NCBI GenBank assembly: GCA_019118425.1
Contig: DWYZ01000235.1
Location: 1-33,472 of the forward strand
Direction: 5' to 3'
Source of the DNA: Candidatus Blautia faecavium
GTDB lineage: Bacteria; Bacillota; Clostridia; Lachnospirales; Lachnospiraceae
DNA: 33,472 bases
Positions 1 to 7,300 of this stretch are shown here, piece by piece. Positions within the stretch are counted from its first letter, which is position 1. Every line of letters starts with the position of its first letter. The translations under genes and the position numbers were made by a program. Below the pieces are notes generated by a model that was not told where the DNA came from, made no database searches, and saw nothing but the letters and a program-made list of their open reading frames with translations.

Positions 1-236
1 TTTTTTATCTTTTATTATCGTCTGATAGTTTATCACATTTCCGTGTAAAATCAAAGAGTTTCATATAAAAAACTGCACTTGAAGGAATTAGAAAATCGTA
101 TATAATTCTACTGCAAATTTCGTAAATAATCCAAAACCATTTCCTGCCTTTTCACATGGAAATCCCTATGATCGGGGCATAGAAACAACAGAGAGATTGC
201 AGAAGTTCCAGACATTTTTTTAAAGGCAAAAATTTC
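1..236. other. AT-rich leader region without a recognised gene
   Basis: This stretch lies upstream of the MarR promoter. I see no open frame with a ribosome binding site and no clear RNA fold. It is AT-rich, with T-runs at its left edge that could be the tail of a terminator lying outside the window. Confidence 0.4.
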
Positions 237-265
237 TTGACAATCAGCAGGATAAAGAATATGAT
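237..265 (+). promoter_or_regulatory. Strong sigma-A promoter of the MarR gene
   Basis: A consensus -35 (TTGACA, 237-242) is followed by a 17-base spacer and a near-consensus -10 (TATGAT, 260-265). It sits 63 bases before the MarR start codon. The -10 overlaps the left arm of the operator palindrome at 264-283, so repressor binding should block polymerase. Confidence 0.8.
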
Positions 266-283
266 ATACAACGTATTGTATAT
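264..283. promoter_or_regulatory. MarR operator, copy 1 (perfect palindrome)
   Basis: ATATACAA-CGTA-TTGTATAT is a perfect 8+4+8 inverted repeat starting inside the -10 box of the MarR promoter. Its core (TACAA, four bases, TTGTA) recurs at 776-789 before the next gene. A palindrome of about 20 bp over the promoter is the usual MarR operator arrangement, so autorepression is inferred. Confidence 0.7.
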
Positions 284-327
284 TATGCAGTCAAATAAAT
301 CTATGTATACAGGAGAAAATCATTATC

Positions 328-756
328 ATGAGCGAGCTTGAATACACCGTGGCAAGAAAAATTATCCGCATGGGAAATATGATCGTTGCCAGACGAAATC
401 AGCAGATCCGGGAACTCGGACTGACAGCCGAACAGGCGGATGCTCTTCTGTTTTTCCGAAAAAGCGAGGGAAAATCAGCTGTAGACTTAAAAAGACATCT
501 TGGAATATCACATCAGGCCGCCAGAGGCATTATCGAACGGTTGGCAGAAAAGAATCTGCTGATACTGACCGTATCAGAGGAGGATGCACGTTATAAAAAA
601 GTTTTCCTTACAGAAGACGGTAAAAATCTATGCCGCAAAATGATAAAAAACGGCACACATACAGGAAGCAGGCTTTTGTATGGTTTAAGCGAGGAAGAAA
701 AACAGGCATTCTGCAGCACGATCGATCTTGTTTTAAAAAATATGGGTGCTGAATGA
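328..756 (+). CDS. MarR-family transcriptional regulator
   Basis: A 142-residue protein of normal MarR length, expected to act as a cytoplasmic dimeric winged-helix repressor. The winged helix is visible near residues 50-100: a helix-turn-helix (DLKRHLGISHQAARGIIERL) followed by the wing, where the family's DxRxxxVxLT motif appears as DARYKKVFLTEDG. The N- and C-terminal helices would form the dimer interface. It is preceded by a strong promoter whose -10 overlaps a perfect palindrome, and a near copy of that palindrome precedes the membrane protein gene at 839. The simplest reading is that it represses itself and that gene in response to an unknown ligand. The Shine-Dalgarno (AGGAG) lies rather far (12 bases) from the ATG. 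Confidence 0.9.
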   Translation: MSELEYTVARKIIRMGNMIVARRNQQIRELGLTAEQADALLFFRKSEGKSAVDLKRHLGISHQAARGIIERLAEKNLLILTVSEEDARYKKVFLTEDGKNLCRKMIKNGTHTGSRLLYGLSEEEKQAFCSTIDLVLKNMGAE

Positions 757-775
757 TTCAATTTATAAGCAAATG

Positions 776-797
776 TACAACATATTGTATATATAAT
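776..797 (+). promoter_or_regulatory. Promoter -10 with MarR operator, copy 2
   Basis: TACAA-CATA-TTGTA (776-789) matches the core of the palindrome at 264-283 at all positions except one loop base. A consensus TATAAT (792-797) follows immediately, 41 bases before the ATG of the membrane protein gene. No good -35 is visible. The palindrome lies where the spacer would be, which fits repression by the upstream MarR protein (inference). Confidence 0.55.
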
Positions 798-838
798 TTC
801 TGTATACATACAAAAAAGTTAAATGGGAGGGACTATCT

Positions 839-1513
839 ATGACAGCAAAAGAAAATATATCAAAACGTCTGATTTTTTATATCCTGGGGCTCAATTTCAT
901 TGCCATAGCATTGGTTTTAAATATCCGATACAATCTGGGCGTAGCTGCATTTAGCTCAGTTATGTATTCTATATCTAGTATTTATGGAATATCCTTAGGA
1001 ATTGCTTCGATCATCTGCTATTTAATATTTGTTCTGGCGCAATGCATTTTATCAAGAAAAATTACAGCCATGTACCTGATCGAAATACCCTTTTCCTTTG
1101 CTTTTGGATTCCTAACTGATTTTTATGATATGATCATACCAGATTTCACGGCAATTCTGCCAATTCGGGTAATTTTATTCCTTGCCACCATGTTTTTAAC
1201 GGCACTGGGTGTTTTTCTTTACGTCAACGCAGCATTTATCATGATCCCTACAGAAGGAATTGTAGAAACTATTTCTAAAGTTTTCAGTTCCCGATTTTCT
1301 CTTGTTAAAAACATTTTCGATATTTCCATGGTTGTAATCAGTGTTCTGCTGTGCCTTTTTTACCGCACACCGCTGTACGGCATTGGAGCAGGAACGATTT
1401 TGTCAGCATTCTGCATTGGAAGGATCATAAAGATCTATGAATCCTTTCTTTCGATTCCAGGGAATCCAAAAACAGTAAACGTCAAGGAAGAAATATACCC
1501 TGAAAATAATTGA
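839..1513 (+). CDS. YczE/YyaS/YitT-like integral membrane protein
   Basis: A 224-residue, very hydrophobic protein with about five membrane segments. The N-terminal region (LGLNFIAIALVLNIRYNLGVAAFSSV, cited here only by its key residues NLG near residue 32) and the later acidic-containing loop before IMIPTEGIVETIS resemble the YczE/YyaS/YitT membrane family, for which no transport or enzymatic activity is firmly known. A GGGAGG ribosome binding site lies 9 bases before the ATG. It follows the MarR gene by 82 bases and carries the same operator in front, so it is probably the regulated target, perhaps an exporter or stress membrane protein. That role is inferred from context only. Confidence 0.7.
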   Translation: MTAKENISKRLIFYILGLNFIAIALVLNIRYNLGVAAFSSVMYSISSIYGISLGIASIICYLIFVLAQCILSRKITAMYLIEIPFSFAFGFLTDFYDMIIPDFTAILPIRVILFLATMFLTALGVFLYVNAAFIMIPTEGIVETISKVFSSRFSLVKNIFDISMVVISVLLCLFYRTPLYGIGAGTILSAFCIGRIIKIYESFLSIPGNPKTVNVKEEIYPENN

Positions 1514-1587
1514 GCGGATGGAATTCACCCTTTCCTCACATTCCTTCAGCAGCAATTAAAGACAAAACTATTTCCTCGTTTATAACC

Positions 1588-1624
1588 AAAAGAAGGATAT
1601 CGCCTTCAGCAATATCCTTCTTTT
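1588..1624. terminator. Bidirectional rho-independent terminator
   Basis: A perfect 13-bp stem (AAAAGAAGGATAT / ATATCCTTCTTTT) with an 11-base loop lies between two convergent genes. The stem ends in T-runs on both strands, so it can end transcription of the membrane protein gene (plus) and the anti-sigma gene (minus). Confidence 0.85.
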
Positions 1625-1674
1625 ATCCGTATTTTCCTTTCATAAGATTTTCCGTTTTCACCATCGGGGCAAAT

Positions 1675-3249
1675 CTAATTCAGGATACCGGCATTTCTTC
1701 CATAAATTTCAAGATAATCGGAAATCGCATCCAGCTTGTTATCCGCTGTCTGCATTACGTTCTGGGTCTTTGCATAGGATCCTCCTGTAAGACTTCCATT
1801 TGCATAAAGCTGCCCTGCAAGACTATGTACGCTTTCATACTGGCTTCTTCCCTTAACCAGCAGCGACATACAGGTATTATATGCATTCTGGCATCCTTCC
1901 GTATTTTCCAGCGGCTCCATACTGGAAATCTGTGTAAGAAGGCTGTCCACGCTAGCAATAAGCTTTTCAAGCTCCGTGCGCATTGGCTGCGGTATATCCG
2001 TCACATCTTCCCACTGTGAGGTATTCCCTCCAGGCAATTCTTCATCGCCGGAACCTAAACCAGCAGAATCCCCCGGCTCTTCCACTTCCGGGTCTTCTGT
2101 TGTGCCTGTGCCGTCATTTTCCCCCAGATTGCTTCCCGGATCTTCCTCCTCCGGTATCTGAGGTGTCTTATCAGGATCCTCCCCTCCGGGTATCTGGACA
2201 TCAGATGTATCCTGATCTGTTCCGGTCACACCGGAACCTCCCTGCTGCAAAGCATCGCCGCCAGTCACCACATTTGTGATGCCCCCATCTAATGACTGGT
2301 CTGTATTTTCGGCAGGATCTGTTAAGGAATCTTCCTGGTCAGAAAAATTCTGACCTTTGTATGGTCTTATGTCATTTACCGTTCTTCTGGATTCTGTATC
2401 TTCTGATTTTTCTGTATCGTTTGCGGCGAGATAAATCTCAGTCTCAGAAATTTCTTCCTCTTCCTGGGATTCTTCCTCTGCCGGTCTCTGGGCAATATAC
2501 TCAGAAACATCCACAGACTCCTCTTCCAAAAGTCTGGTAATCTCAGATATGCTCAGTCTCGCCAGTTCCTCTACAGTAAAATCCGGTCTCTTAAGGATCA
2601 GTCGCTGAATAAAGCAGGCTTTTCCTGGTGAAATCTCGTACTTCATGGCCATTTCAGAAATAGAATCGCTTGTTTCATAGGACTGATGATATACAACACC
2701 CTTGATCTGCTCTTCTTTTAACGTTTCTTTTACATTGTCAGCAACCATAAGCTGCAATTCCGCGGACCTTTTTTCATTGCCCTGAGAGACTGATACCAAT
2801 ACGGAACTGCTCTCCTGGTCCAGGTAACCATCGCTTATCATGGTATCCACCAGTGTACTTACTGCATCCTCCAGTTTGGCATGTTTCAGATCCTCTCCTA
2901 CATCGTCCAGAATCTTTACCCCATCTGCGTTTAACGCATTTAAACGGACGACCCGGTCGCTGCGGTTTATCTCCAGCTCCAGGCTTGGATTCACATCAAT
3001 TTCTACAACGGAATCCACCTTGAGGATCATCTGATACACACCTAATCCTAAAATCAGCACACAGCAGGCTGCCACCAATGCTGCCGTTCGTGCGGCTCTC
3101 ATCCATAAATTTCTGCTGCTTGACGGCTTCTCCTTCAGCATCCAGACTTCAGACTCCAGCCTCGGACTATTGTCAGCTAAAACCTTCTGGAACACATCAG
3201 GTGCCATTTGATTTATGCCCCGATGGATTCTGCTTTCTATATCATTCAC
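1675..3249 (-). CDS. RsgI-like membrane anti-sigma factor
   Basis: A 524-residue single-pass membrane protein, predicted to hold the neighbouring ECF sigma factor at the membrane. Residues 1-50 are a cytoplasmic sigma-binding region and about 54-76 the membrane helix. Directly outside comes VVEIDVNPSLELEIN (81-95), the conserved juxtamembrane motif of RsgI-type anti-sigma factors. In that family the Asn-Pro bond (here Asn87-Pro88) undergoes self-cleavage needed for signalling. The rest is extracellular: a folded part to about residue 240, a long acidic Glu/Asp/Gly/Pro-rich linker (about 255-415) and a short helical C-terminal region. No carbohydrate-binding module is recognised, so the signal is unknown. 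The start overlaps the end of the sigma gene by 8 bases, indicating translational coupling. A bidirectional terminator follows. Confidence 0.85.
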   Translation of the reverse strand: MNDIESRIHRGINQMAPDVFQKVLADNSPRLESEVWMLKEKPSSSRNLWMRAARTAALVAACCVLILGLGVYQMILKVDSVVEIDVNPSLELEINRSDRVVRLNALNADGVKILDDVGEDLKHAKLEDAVSTLVDTMISDGYLDQESSSVLVSVSQGNEKRSAELQLMVADNVKETLKEEQIKGVVYHQSYETSDSISEMAMKYEISPGKACFIQRLILKRPDFTVEELARLSISEITRLLEEESVDVSEYIAQRPAEEESQEEEEISETEIYLAANDTEKSEDTESRRTVNDIRPYKGQNFSDQEDSLTDPAENTDQSLDGGITNVVTGGDALQQGGSGVTGTDQDTSDVQIPGGEDPDKTPQIPEEEDPGSNLGENDGTGTTEDPEVEEPGDSAGLGSGDEELPGGNTSQWEDVTDIPQPMRTELEKLIASVDSLLTQISSMEPLENTEGCQNAYNTCMSLLVKGRSQYESVHSLAGQLYANGSLTGGSYAKTQNVMQTADNKLDAISDYLEIYGRNAGILN

Positions 3250-3835
3250 CTGACTTCACTCCTTCCATGTAATTTTTTAGCTTTTTAAGCCCTCTGCGGT
3301 ATTTTGATAAGACCGTAGAAAGGGGAATGTTTAATAGGGAAGCGATTTCTCTGTGTTTCATTCCGGAATTCGCATGAAGAAGGATGATATTCCTTTCTTC
3401 ATCCGTAAGGACAGAAAATGCCCCTTCAAGCGCAATCCTGTCATCGTGATCCTCTACGCGGGAAAAATCGAGTCCATCATCGCGCAGAGCCTCCATTGAC
3501 ATAACATCAAGCGCTGTTTCCCTGCGGATCTTCATATATGCAAGGTTTTTGGCTATGGTAAAGATCCATGCCAGCGGCTTTCCTTCCTTCTTTTTATAAA
3601 GGTGGGCGCCATTCTTAATATTAATGAAGGTATCCTGCAGGATGTCTTCCGCATCCTGCTGGTTCTTCAAGATAGAAAGAAGCAGTGCGTATACTGCCTG
3701 GTAGCTGGCATAATATAGCTTTTCCAAAGCCTGCATATCACCTTCTGCAATTCTGGAAATCCACTCTTCTTGAATCGTAGCTGATAAGCGTACGGTTTCG
3801 TTTTGTTCATCCGGAATTACACAAAACAAAATCAT
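3242..3835 (-). CDS. ECF-type RNA polymerase sigma factor
   Basis: A 197-residue sigma-70-family protein of ECF size. Region 2 lies at about residues 35-105 (LEKLYYASYQAVYALLLSIL, then QDAEDILQDTFINI and AWIFTIAKNLA). Region 4 lies at about 135-190, with the helix-turn-helix MKHREIASLLNIPLSTVLSK. An AGGTGA ribosome binding site 5 bases before the ATG supports this start. It is coupled to its anti-sigma factor by an 8-base overlap. It should be released to transcribe stress or cell-surface genes when the anti-sigma factor is cleaved; targets cannot be named from this window. The 81 bases before it, after queH, are very AT-rich and probably hold its own promoter. Confidence 0.9.
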   Translation of the reverse strand: MILFCVIPDEQNETVRLSATIQEEWISRIAEGDMQALEKLYYASYQAVYALLLSILKNQQDAEDILQDTFINIKNGAHLYKKKEGKPLAWIFTIAKNLAYMKIRRETALDVMSMEALRDDGLDFSRVEDHDDRIALEGAFSVLTDEERNIILLHANSGMKHREIASLLNIPLSTVLSKYRRGLKKLKNYMEGVKSGE

Positions 3836-3916
3836 ATCTTCACCTGTTATTGATTTCCCTTTCTGATACTATAATGCACGAGAAGCCCATTTTATTGCAT
3901 CGAAAATAAAAAAATT

Positions 3917-4534
3917 TTAATTTTTTTTATTTTTTTTCGAGAAAACGCATCCACAGTAGTCCTGACGGTACAGATTGTACTGTCTGGAGAGCTCAATGGA
4001 GCGCTTATACCCGTCTTTTTTCTTAAAATCCGAGGGAAGATGTTCTACTTCATAGATGTCTGCCAGTTCCTCTCCGATCTCATTAATCTTTGCCGCATTT
4101 TTCAAAGGACTGATGGACAGGGTGGTGGTAAAATAATCATATCCGCCTTCCCTGGCTTTTTTTGCGGCCTCTTCCATCCTCATCCTATAACAGGCAAAGC
4201 ACCGTCTGCCTCCTTCCGCTTCCTCTTCCAGGCCTTTCGCCATGGCAAAGAAATCCTCAGGACGGTACTCTCCCTCCTCAAATTTTACTGGATGAATAAA
4301 TTCCATTTCTTTTATCATCCTGCGCAGCTCTTCTGCCCTTTTTTTATATTCCTCATCAGGAAAAATATTAGGGTTATAAAAAAATATGGTAATCTCAAAA
4401 TACTGCGACAGATATTCCAGCACATAGCTGCTGCAGGGCGCGCAGCAGGCATGGAGAAACAACCTTGGGATCCTGCCCTCATTCTGTTCTCTGTCTAGAA
4501 GCTTTTCCAGTTCTTTTTGATAATTTCTGTTCAC
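3917..4534 (-). CDS. queH: Epoxyqueuosine reductase QueH
   Basis: A 205-residue protein of the QueH (former DUF208) family, which reduces epoxyqueuosine to queuosine at the tRNA wobble position and is unrelated in fold to the cobalamin enzyme QueG. The diagnostic motifs are present: FLHACCAPCSSYVLEYL with CCAPC at residues 30-34, FFYNPNIFPDEEY, RRCFACYRMRMEEAA, and a C-terminal YCGCVFS. These cysteines bind the iron-sulfur cluster and metal in characterised members. It overlaps the upstream psd gene by 56 bases in a different frame, so the two are probably co-transcribed. Length and motifs look complete. Confidence 0.93.
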   Translation of the reverse strand: MNRNYQKELEKLLDREQNEGRIPRLFLHACCAPCSSYVLEYLSQYFEITIFFYNPNIFPDEEYKKRAEELRRMIKEMEFIHPVKFEEGEYRPEDFFAMAKGLEEEAEGGRRCFACYRMRMEEAAKKAREGGYDYFTTTLSISPLKNAAKINEIGEELADIYEVEHLPSDFKKKDGYKRSIELSRQYNLYRQDYCGCVFSKKNKKN

Positions 4535-5408
4535 CGATCCGTTCTCCCATCTTTACAAGCGTTTCATATCCATTTTCGGAATTTTCCACTAAATCAAAAT
4601 CCAATCTCACCTTATCCGGCTGTAAAAGAAGCACTACCGTAGAACCGCCAAAAGCAAAAAAGCCCTTTTCCTGTCCTTTTTTCACTGCACAGGCATCCTT
4701 TTGGAAATTATGAATCTTTCCCACCAGAAGGGCTCCGACTTCCATCATCAGAACAGTTCCCAGACAGCTTGTCTTAAGAAGGGTATATTCACGTGTATTC
4801 TCTACATATGCCCTTCCGTCTTCCTGGGCTGCCTGTCCTGCCGGATAGAGCCTGCCTCGGATGTATACATTGGGAGACTTCCATCCATCTGCCACATAGC
4901 AGTATCTGTGGCAGTCTTCCACTGTCAGACGAAAGATCACCGCGTAACCGCCCTGGTATCTCCGGGTCAAATGAGAATTCCGTAGAAGCTGGTCCAGGGT
5001 ATACTCCATATCCTTGATAAAAAATCTGGAATCTCTTCCAATCCTGCATACTGTAGCCTTACCATCACAGGGGCTCACCAGGATCTTATCTCCTTTCGCT
5101 ACAGGCCTGGCCTCAGGCTTTTGTTTCCGGGTAAAAAAATCATTATACGAAGTATAATTTTTTTCTTCGTACTCGGACAAATCTATCCTGTTCCGCTTGA
5201 CAAAACCTGGGATCAATCCCTTAGAAATACCGGAATCCAAAAACCAGCCGGCAAGCCTGGATATAAAAGGACGGACTATGATCTTAAGGCAAAGCCTTCC
5301 GCCCCAGTCCTCATATAAATGTCTGATCAGACGGTCCCGGCCGCTTTCCTCTATGGTAATATTTCCTTTTCTGTCAATGTATCTCATCCGCCTCACATCC
5401 TGTCGCAT
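4479..5408 (-). CDS. psd: Phosphatidylserine decarboxylase
   Basis: A protein of about 309 residues that converts phosphatidylserine to phosphatidylethanolamine at the membrane. The self-cleavage motif that creates the pyruvoyl group is FAFGGSTVVLLL near the C-terminus (GGST here; the family uses LGST or GGST). The conserved catalytic histidine lies in VEDCHRYCYVADG, and SPCDGKA is the usual N-terminal family motif. I chose the ATG at 5408 because GAGGA lies 5-6 bases before it. The frame is also open from 5420 (no ribosome site), and family alignments would also allow 5387. It is first in a run with queH, with which it overlaps by 56 bases. Confidence 0.92.
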   Translation of the reverse strand: MRQDVRRMRYIDRKGNITIEESGRDRLIRHLYEDWGGRLCLKIIVRPFISRLAGWFLDSGISKGLIPGFVKRNRIDLSEYEEKNYTSYNDFFTRKQKPEARPVAKGDKILVSPCDGKATVCRIGRDSRFFIKDMEYTLDQLLRNSHLTRRYQGGYAVIFRLTVEDCHRYCYVADGWKSPNVYIRGRLYPAGQAAQEDGRAYVENTREYTLLKTSCLGTVLMMEVGALLVGKIHNFQKDACAVKKGQEKGFFAFGGSTVVLLLQPDKVRLDFDLVENSENGYETLVKMGERIGEQKLSKRTGKASRQRTE

Positions 5409-5510
5409 AATTTTCCTCATCCGTTTCAGGTCAATTTGCAGCCAATAACAAATTTTATTTCTAGTCTCATTCTACACTAAATATGATTTCTTCGCAAGCC
5501 CATGACAGAA

Positions 5511-5557
5511 AAGAGCCTCGTTACTGGCCACACGGTGACCAGTAGCGAGGCTCTTTT
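5511..5557. terminator. Long hairpin terminator built on the repeat end
   Basis: A 17-bp stem (AAGAGCCTCGTTACTGG / CCAGTAGCGAGGCTCTT, with one G-T pair) is followed by T4 on both strands. The upper half of the stem is the outer end of the MITE-like repeat at 5520-5652. It lies just upstream of the plus-strand ABC genes, between divergently transcribed psd and ABC operons, so it may insulate or attenuate transcription entering the ABC genes. Confidence 0.65.
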
Positions 5558-5652
5558 GCATTTAAAGTTCGCTTCTCTTTAGCCAAATTGCCTGTTGAAT
5601 CATACTGGCCCGAACCACGCAGCAGGTGCATGGTTCAAGTGTGACATATAAC
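5520..5652 (+). repeat. MITE-like repeat, copy 1
   Basis: This 133-bp sequence recurs at 21713-21845 in the same orientation, with only scattered substitutions and two single-base indels. The ends form imperfect terminal inverted repeats (GTTACTGGCCACAC / GTGTGACATATAAC), here more decayed than in copy 2. Internal features shared by both include AGCCAAATTGCCTGTTGAAT and a hairpin at the AACCACGC motif. No coding potential is seen. It fills most of the 311-base gap between psd and the ABC ATPase. Confidence 0.75.
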
Positions 5653-5719
5653 AAAGACTCTGCTATCACAGTCCTGTCCGGACGCATATGATAAAACAAA
5701 GAAAATTGGAGGCAACGCT

Positions 5720-6487
5720 ATGAAACCACTTTTGGAAGTAAAGGATGTCTGTCTCTCCTATCACAGTCTGTCAGGAGAAACCGCCGCCCTTTCCCATATC
5801 TCCTTCGATTTGATGCCAGGAGAGTTTCTCGCCATTGTTGGTCCCTCCGGATGCGGAAAATCTACTCTTTTAAACCTGATCTGCGGACTTTTAAAGGCAG
5901 AACAGGGAAGCATCCTCATGGACGGGACACCTGTCCTTTCCGGAAATTCCCGCATCGGATATATGCTCCAAAAAGACTATCTGCTGGAATGGCGCAGTAT
6001 TTATAAAAATGTGCTTCTCGGTCTTGAAGTACGCCATGAACTTACCCCGGAAAAGCTTGCTTATATTGAAGAAATGCTTATCACCTATGGTTTGGACAAA
6101 TTTAAAAACGCACGTCCCTCCCAGCTTTCCGGAGGCATGCGCCAAAGGGCTGCCCTTATCCGCACTCTTGCCCTGCGGCCGGATCTCCTTCTCCTGGATG
6201 AGCCTTTCTCAGCCCTGGACTACCAGACCCGTTTAAATGTCAGTGATGATATCGGGCGGATCCTGAAACGAGAGCACAAGCCTGCAGTCCTGGTAACGCA
6301 CGATATCTCGGAGGCCATCAGCATGGCCGATCGGGTCATCATCCTTTCTAAAAGGCCAGCCACGATCCAAAAGATCGTGCCTATAGAACTTGAAATAGAA
6401 AACCGGACGCCTCTTTCCTCAAGAAATGCTCCGGGTTTTAAATCCTATTTTAATCTGATATGGAAGGAGCTGAACAAAAATGTATGA
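5720..6487 (+). CDS. NitT/TauT-type ABC importer ATPase
   Basis: A 255-residue nucleotide-binding subunit. Walker A is GPSGCGKSTLLNL (about residues 40-52), the Q-loop follows in GYMLQKDYLLEWRSI, the signature is QLSGGMRQRAAL, and Walker B is LLLLDEPFSALD, with a switch histidine in LVTHDISEAISMADR. The DYLLEWRSI segment and overall pattern match the nitrate/sulfonate/taurine/pyrimidine-precursor importer class (NrtD/SsuB/TauB/ThiZ). The substrate cannot be told: no TPP or other riboswitch is visible and no binding-protein gene lies nearby. GGAGG lies 7 bases before the ATG. Its end overlaps the permease start by 8 bases. The partner permease is interrupted, so the transporter is probably inactive in the integrated state. 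Confidence 0.9.
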   Translation: MKPLLEVKDVCLSYHSLSGETAALSHISFDLMPGEFLAIVGPSGCGKSTLLNLICGLLKAEQGSILMDGTPVLSGNSRIGYMLQKDYLLEWRSIYKNVLLGLEVRHELTPEKLAYIEEMLITYGLDKFKNARPSQLSGGMRQRAALIRTLALRPDLLLLDEPFSALDYQTRLNVSDDIGRILKREHKPAVLVTHDISEAISMADRVIILSKRPATIQKIVPIELEIENRTPLSSRNAPGFKSYFNLIWKELNKNV

Positions 6488-7178
6488 TCCTTCACCTGCC
6501 CAAAAACAATATCTTCTTCATAAAAAGCGGGAAAAACAGTTCATCGCCATAGCCCGTGTCCTTCTTTTTCTGCTTTTTCTTGTTTTATGGGAAACTGCCG
6601 CGAAACTGGGCTGGATCGACTCCTTTATATTCGGAAGTCCTTCTCTTATCACAAAGACCTTCATAGAAATGTGTATGGATCAGTCCCTGTTTTCTCATAT
6701 CGGCATCACTCTTGCAGAGACCCTCATCAGCTTTTTCCTGGTGGTCATATCTGGCATCGGCACTGCCGTCCTCCTATGGGCATGTCCGAAGCTTTCTCAG
6801 ATTTTGGAGCCTTATCTTGTAGTTTTAAACAGCCTGCCCAAGTCTGCCCTTGCCCCTTTGCTCATTGTATGGCTTGGGGCTAACATGAGGACCATCGTAG
6901 TAGCAGGCATGTCTGTGGCAATCTTCGGATCCATCATCAATCTGTACACCGGCTTCTGCGAGATTGACCCGGAAAAAAGGAAGCTGATCGCCACCCTTGG
7001 AGGAAATAAAAAGGATGAACTTTTTAAAATCGTCCTTCCTTCATCCGTTCCCTTGATCTTAAGTATCATGAAGGTAAATATCGGCCTGTGTCTCGTAGGC
7101 GTCATTATCGGAGAATTCATCGGCGCCAGAAAAGGGCTGGGATATCTGATCATCTATGGAAGCCAGACATTTCTGTGA
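6480..7178 (+). CDS. ABC importer permease, 5' part, cut by the integrated element
   Basis: A BPD-type permease of the NitT/TauT class with five of the expected six membrane helices. The EAA-like coupling loop is at ATLGGNKKDELFKIVLPSSVP. The frame ends at GLGYLIIYGSQTFL then TGA. Relatives continue here with about 35 residues forming the last helix. That tail exists in the same strand and frame sense at 16002-16107 (FKLTWVLMSIVILC and onward). Joining the parts at TT 7170-7171 / 16000-16001 gives a 265-codon gene of normal family length. Only the last two codons (TTT CTG) and the stop come from the inserted element. The truncated protein is probably non-functional unless the element excises. 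Confidence 0.88.
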   Translation: MYDPSPAQKQYLLHKKREKQFIAIARVLLFLLFLVLWETAAKLGWIDSFIFGSPSLITKTFIEMCMDQSLFSHIGITLAETLISFFLVVISGIGTAVLLWACPKLSQILEPYLVVLNSLPKSALAPLLIVWLGANMRTIVVAGMSVAIFGSIINLYTGFCEIDPEKRKLIATLGGNKKDELFKIVLPSSVPLILSIMKVNIGLCLVGVIIGEFIGARKGLGYLIIYGSQTFL

Positions 7179-7190
7179 ATGTACATTCTG
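7151..7190. other. attL: left junction of the integrated element
   Basis: The left half (7151-7169) is permease coding sequence, the crossover dinucleotide is TT (7170-7171), and the right half (7172-7190) is element sequence ending in the arm TGTACATTCTG. That arm is the exact reverse complement of CAGAATGTACA at the other end (15981-15991), and both arms lie at the same distance from TT. The choice of TT is supported both by restored reading frame and by 19/19 symmetry. Confidence 0.85.
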
Positions 7191-7300
7191 AAAAAATCTG
7201 TCATCCACCTGTTGTTTATCCCTCCTTAAAACATCTTTAGGAAAGAGCAGACGCTCTTCCCCGAAATCTATATTTATATACAAACAGCCTCTGTACGGCC

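Noticed and set aside
1510-2019. Long plus-strand frame over the end of the anti-sigma gene
   Set aside because: It is antisense to the RsgI-like gene, lacks a ribosome site and crosses a strong terminator.
5560-5719. Search for a TPP riboswitch before the ABC importer genes
   Set aside because: No CTGAGA or other TPP core motifs were seen, so an assignment as thiamine-precursor transporter is not supported.
7241-7262. Small hairpin AAGAGC / GCTCTT after the kinase gene as a terminator
   Set aside because: The stem is short with no T-run on the minus strand, so it is not supported as a terminator for the kinase operon.
7179-7300. Possible frameshifted continuation of the permease right after 7178
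   Set aside because: The other two frames give no hydrophobic helix resembling the family's C-terminus (one stops after six codons); the true tail is found at 16002-16107.
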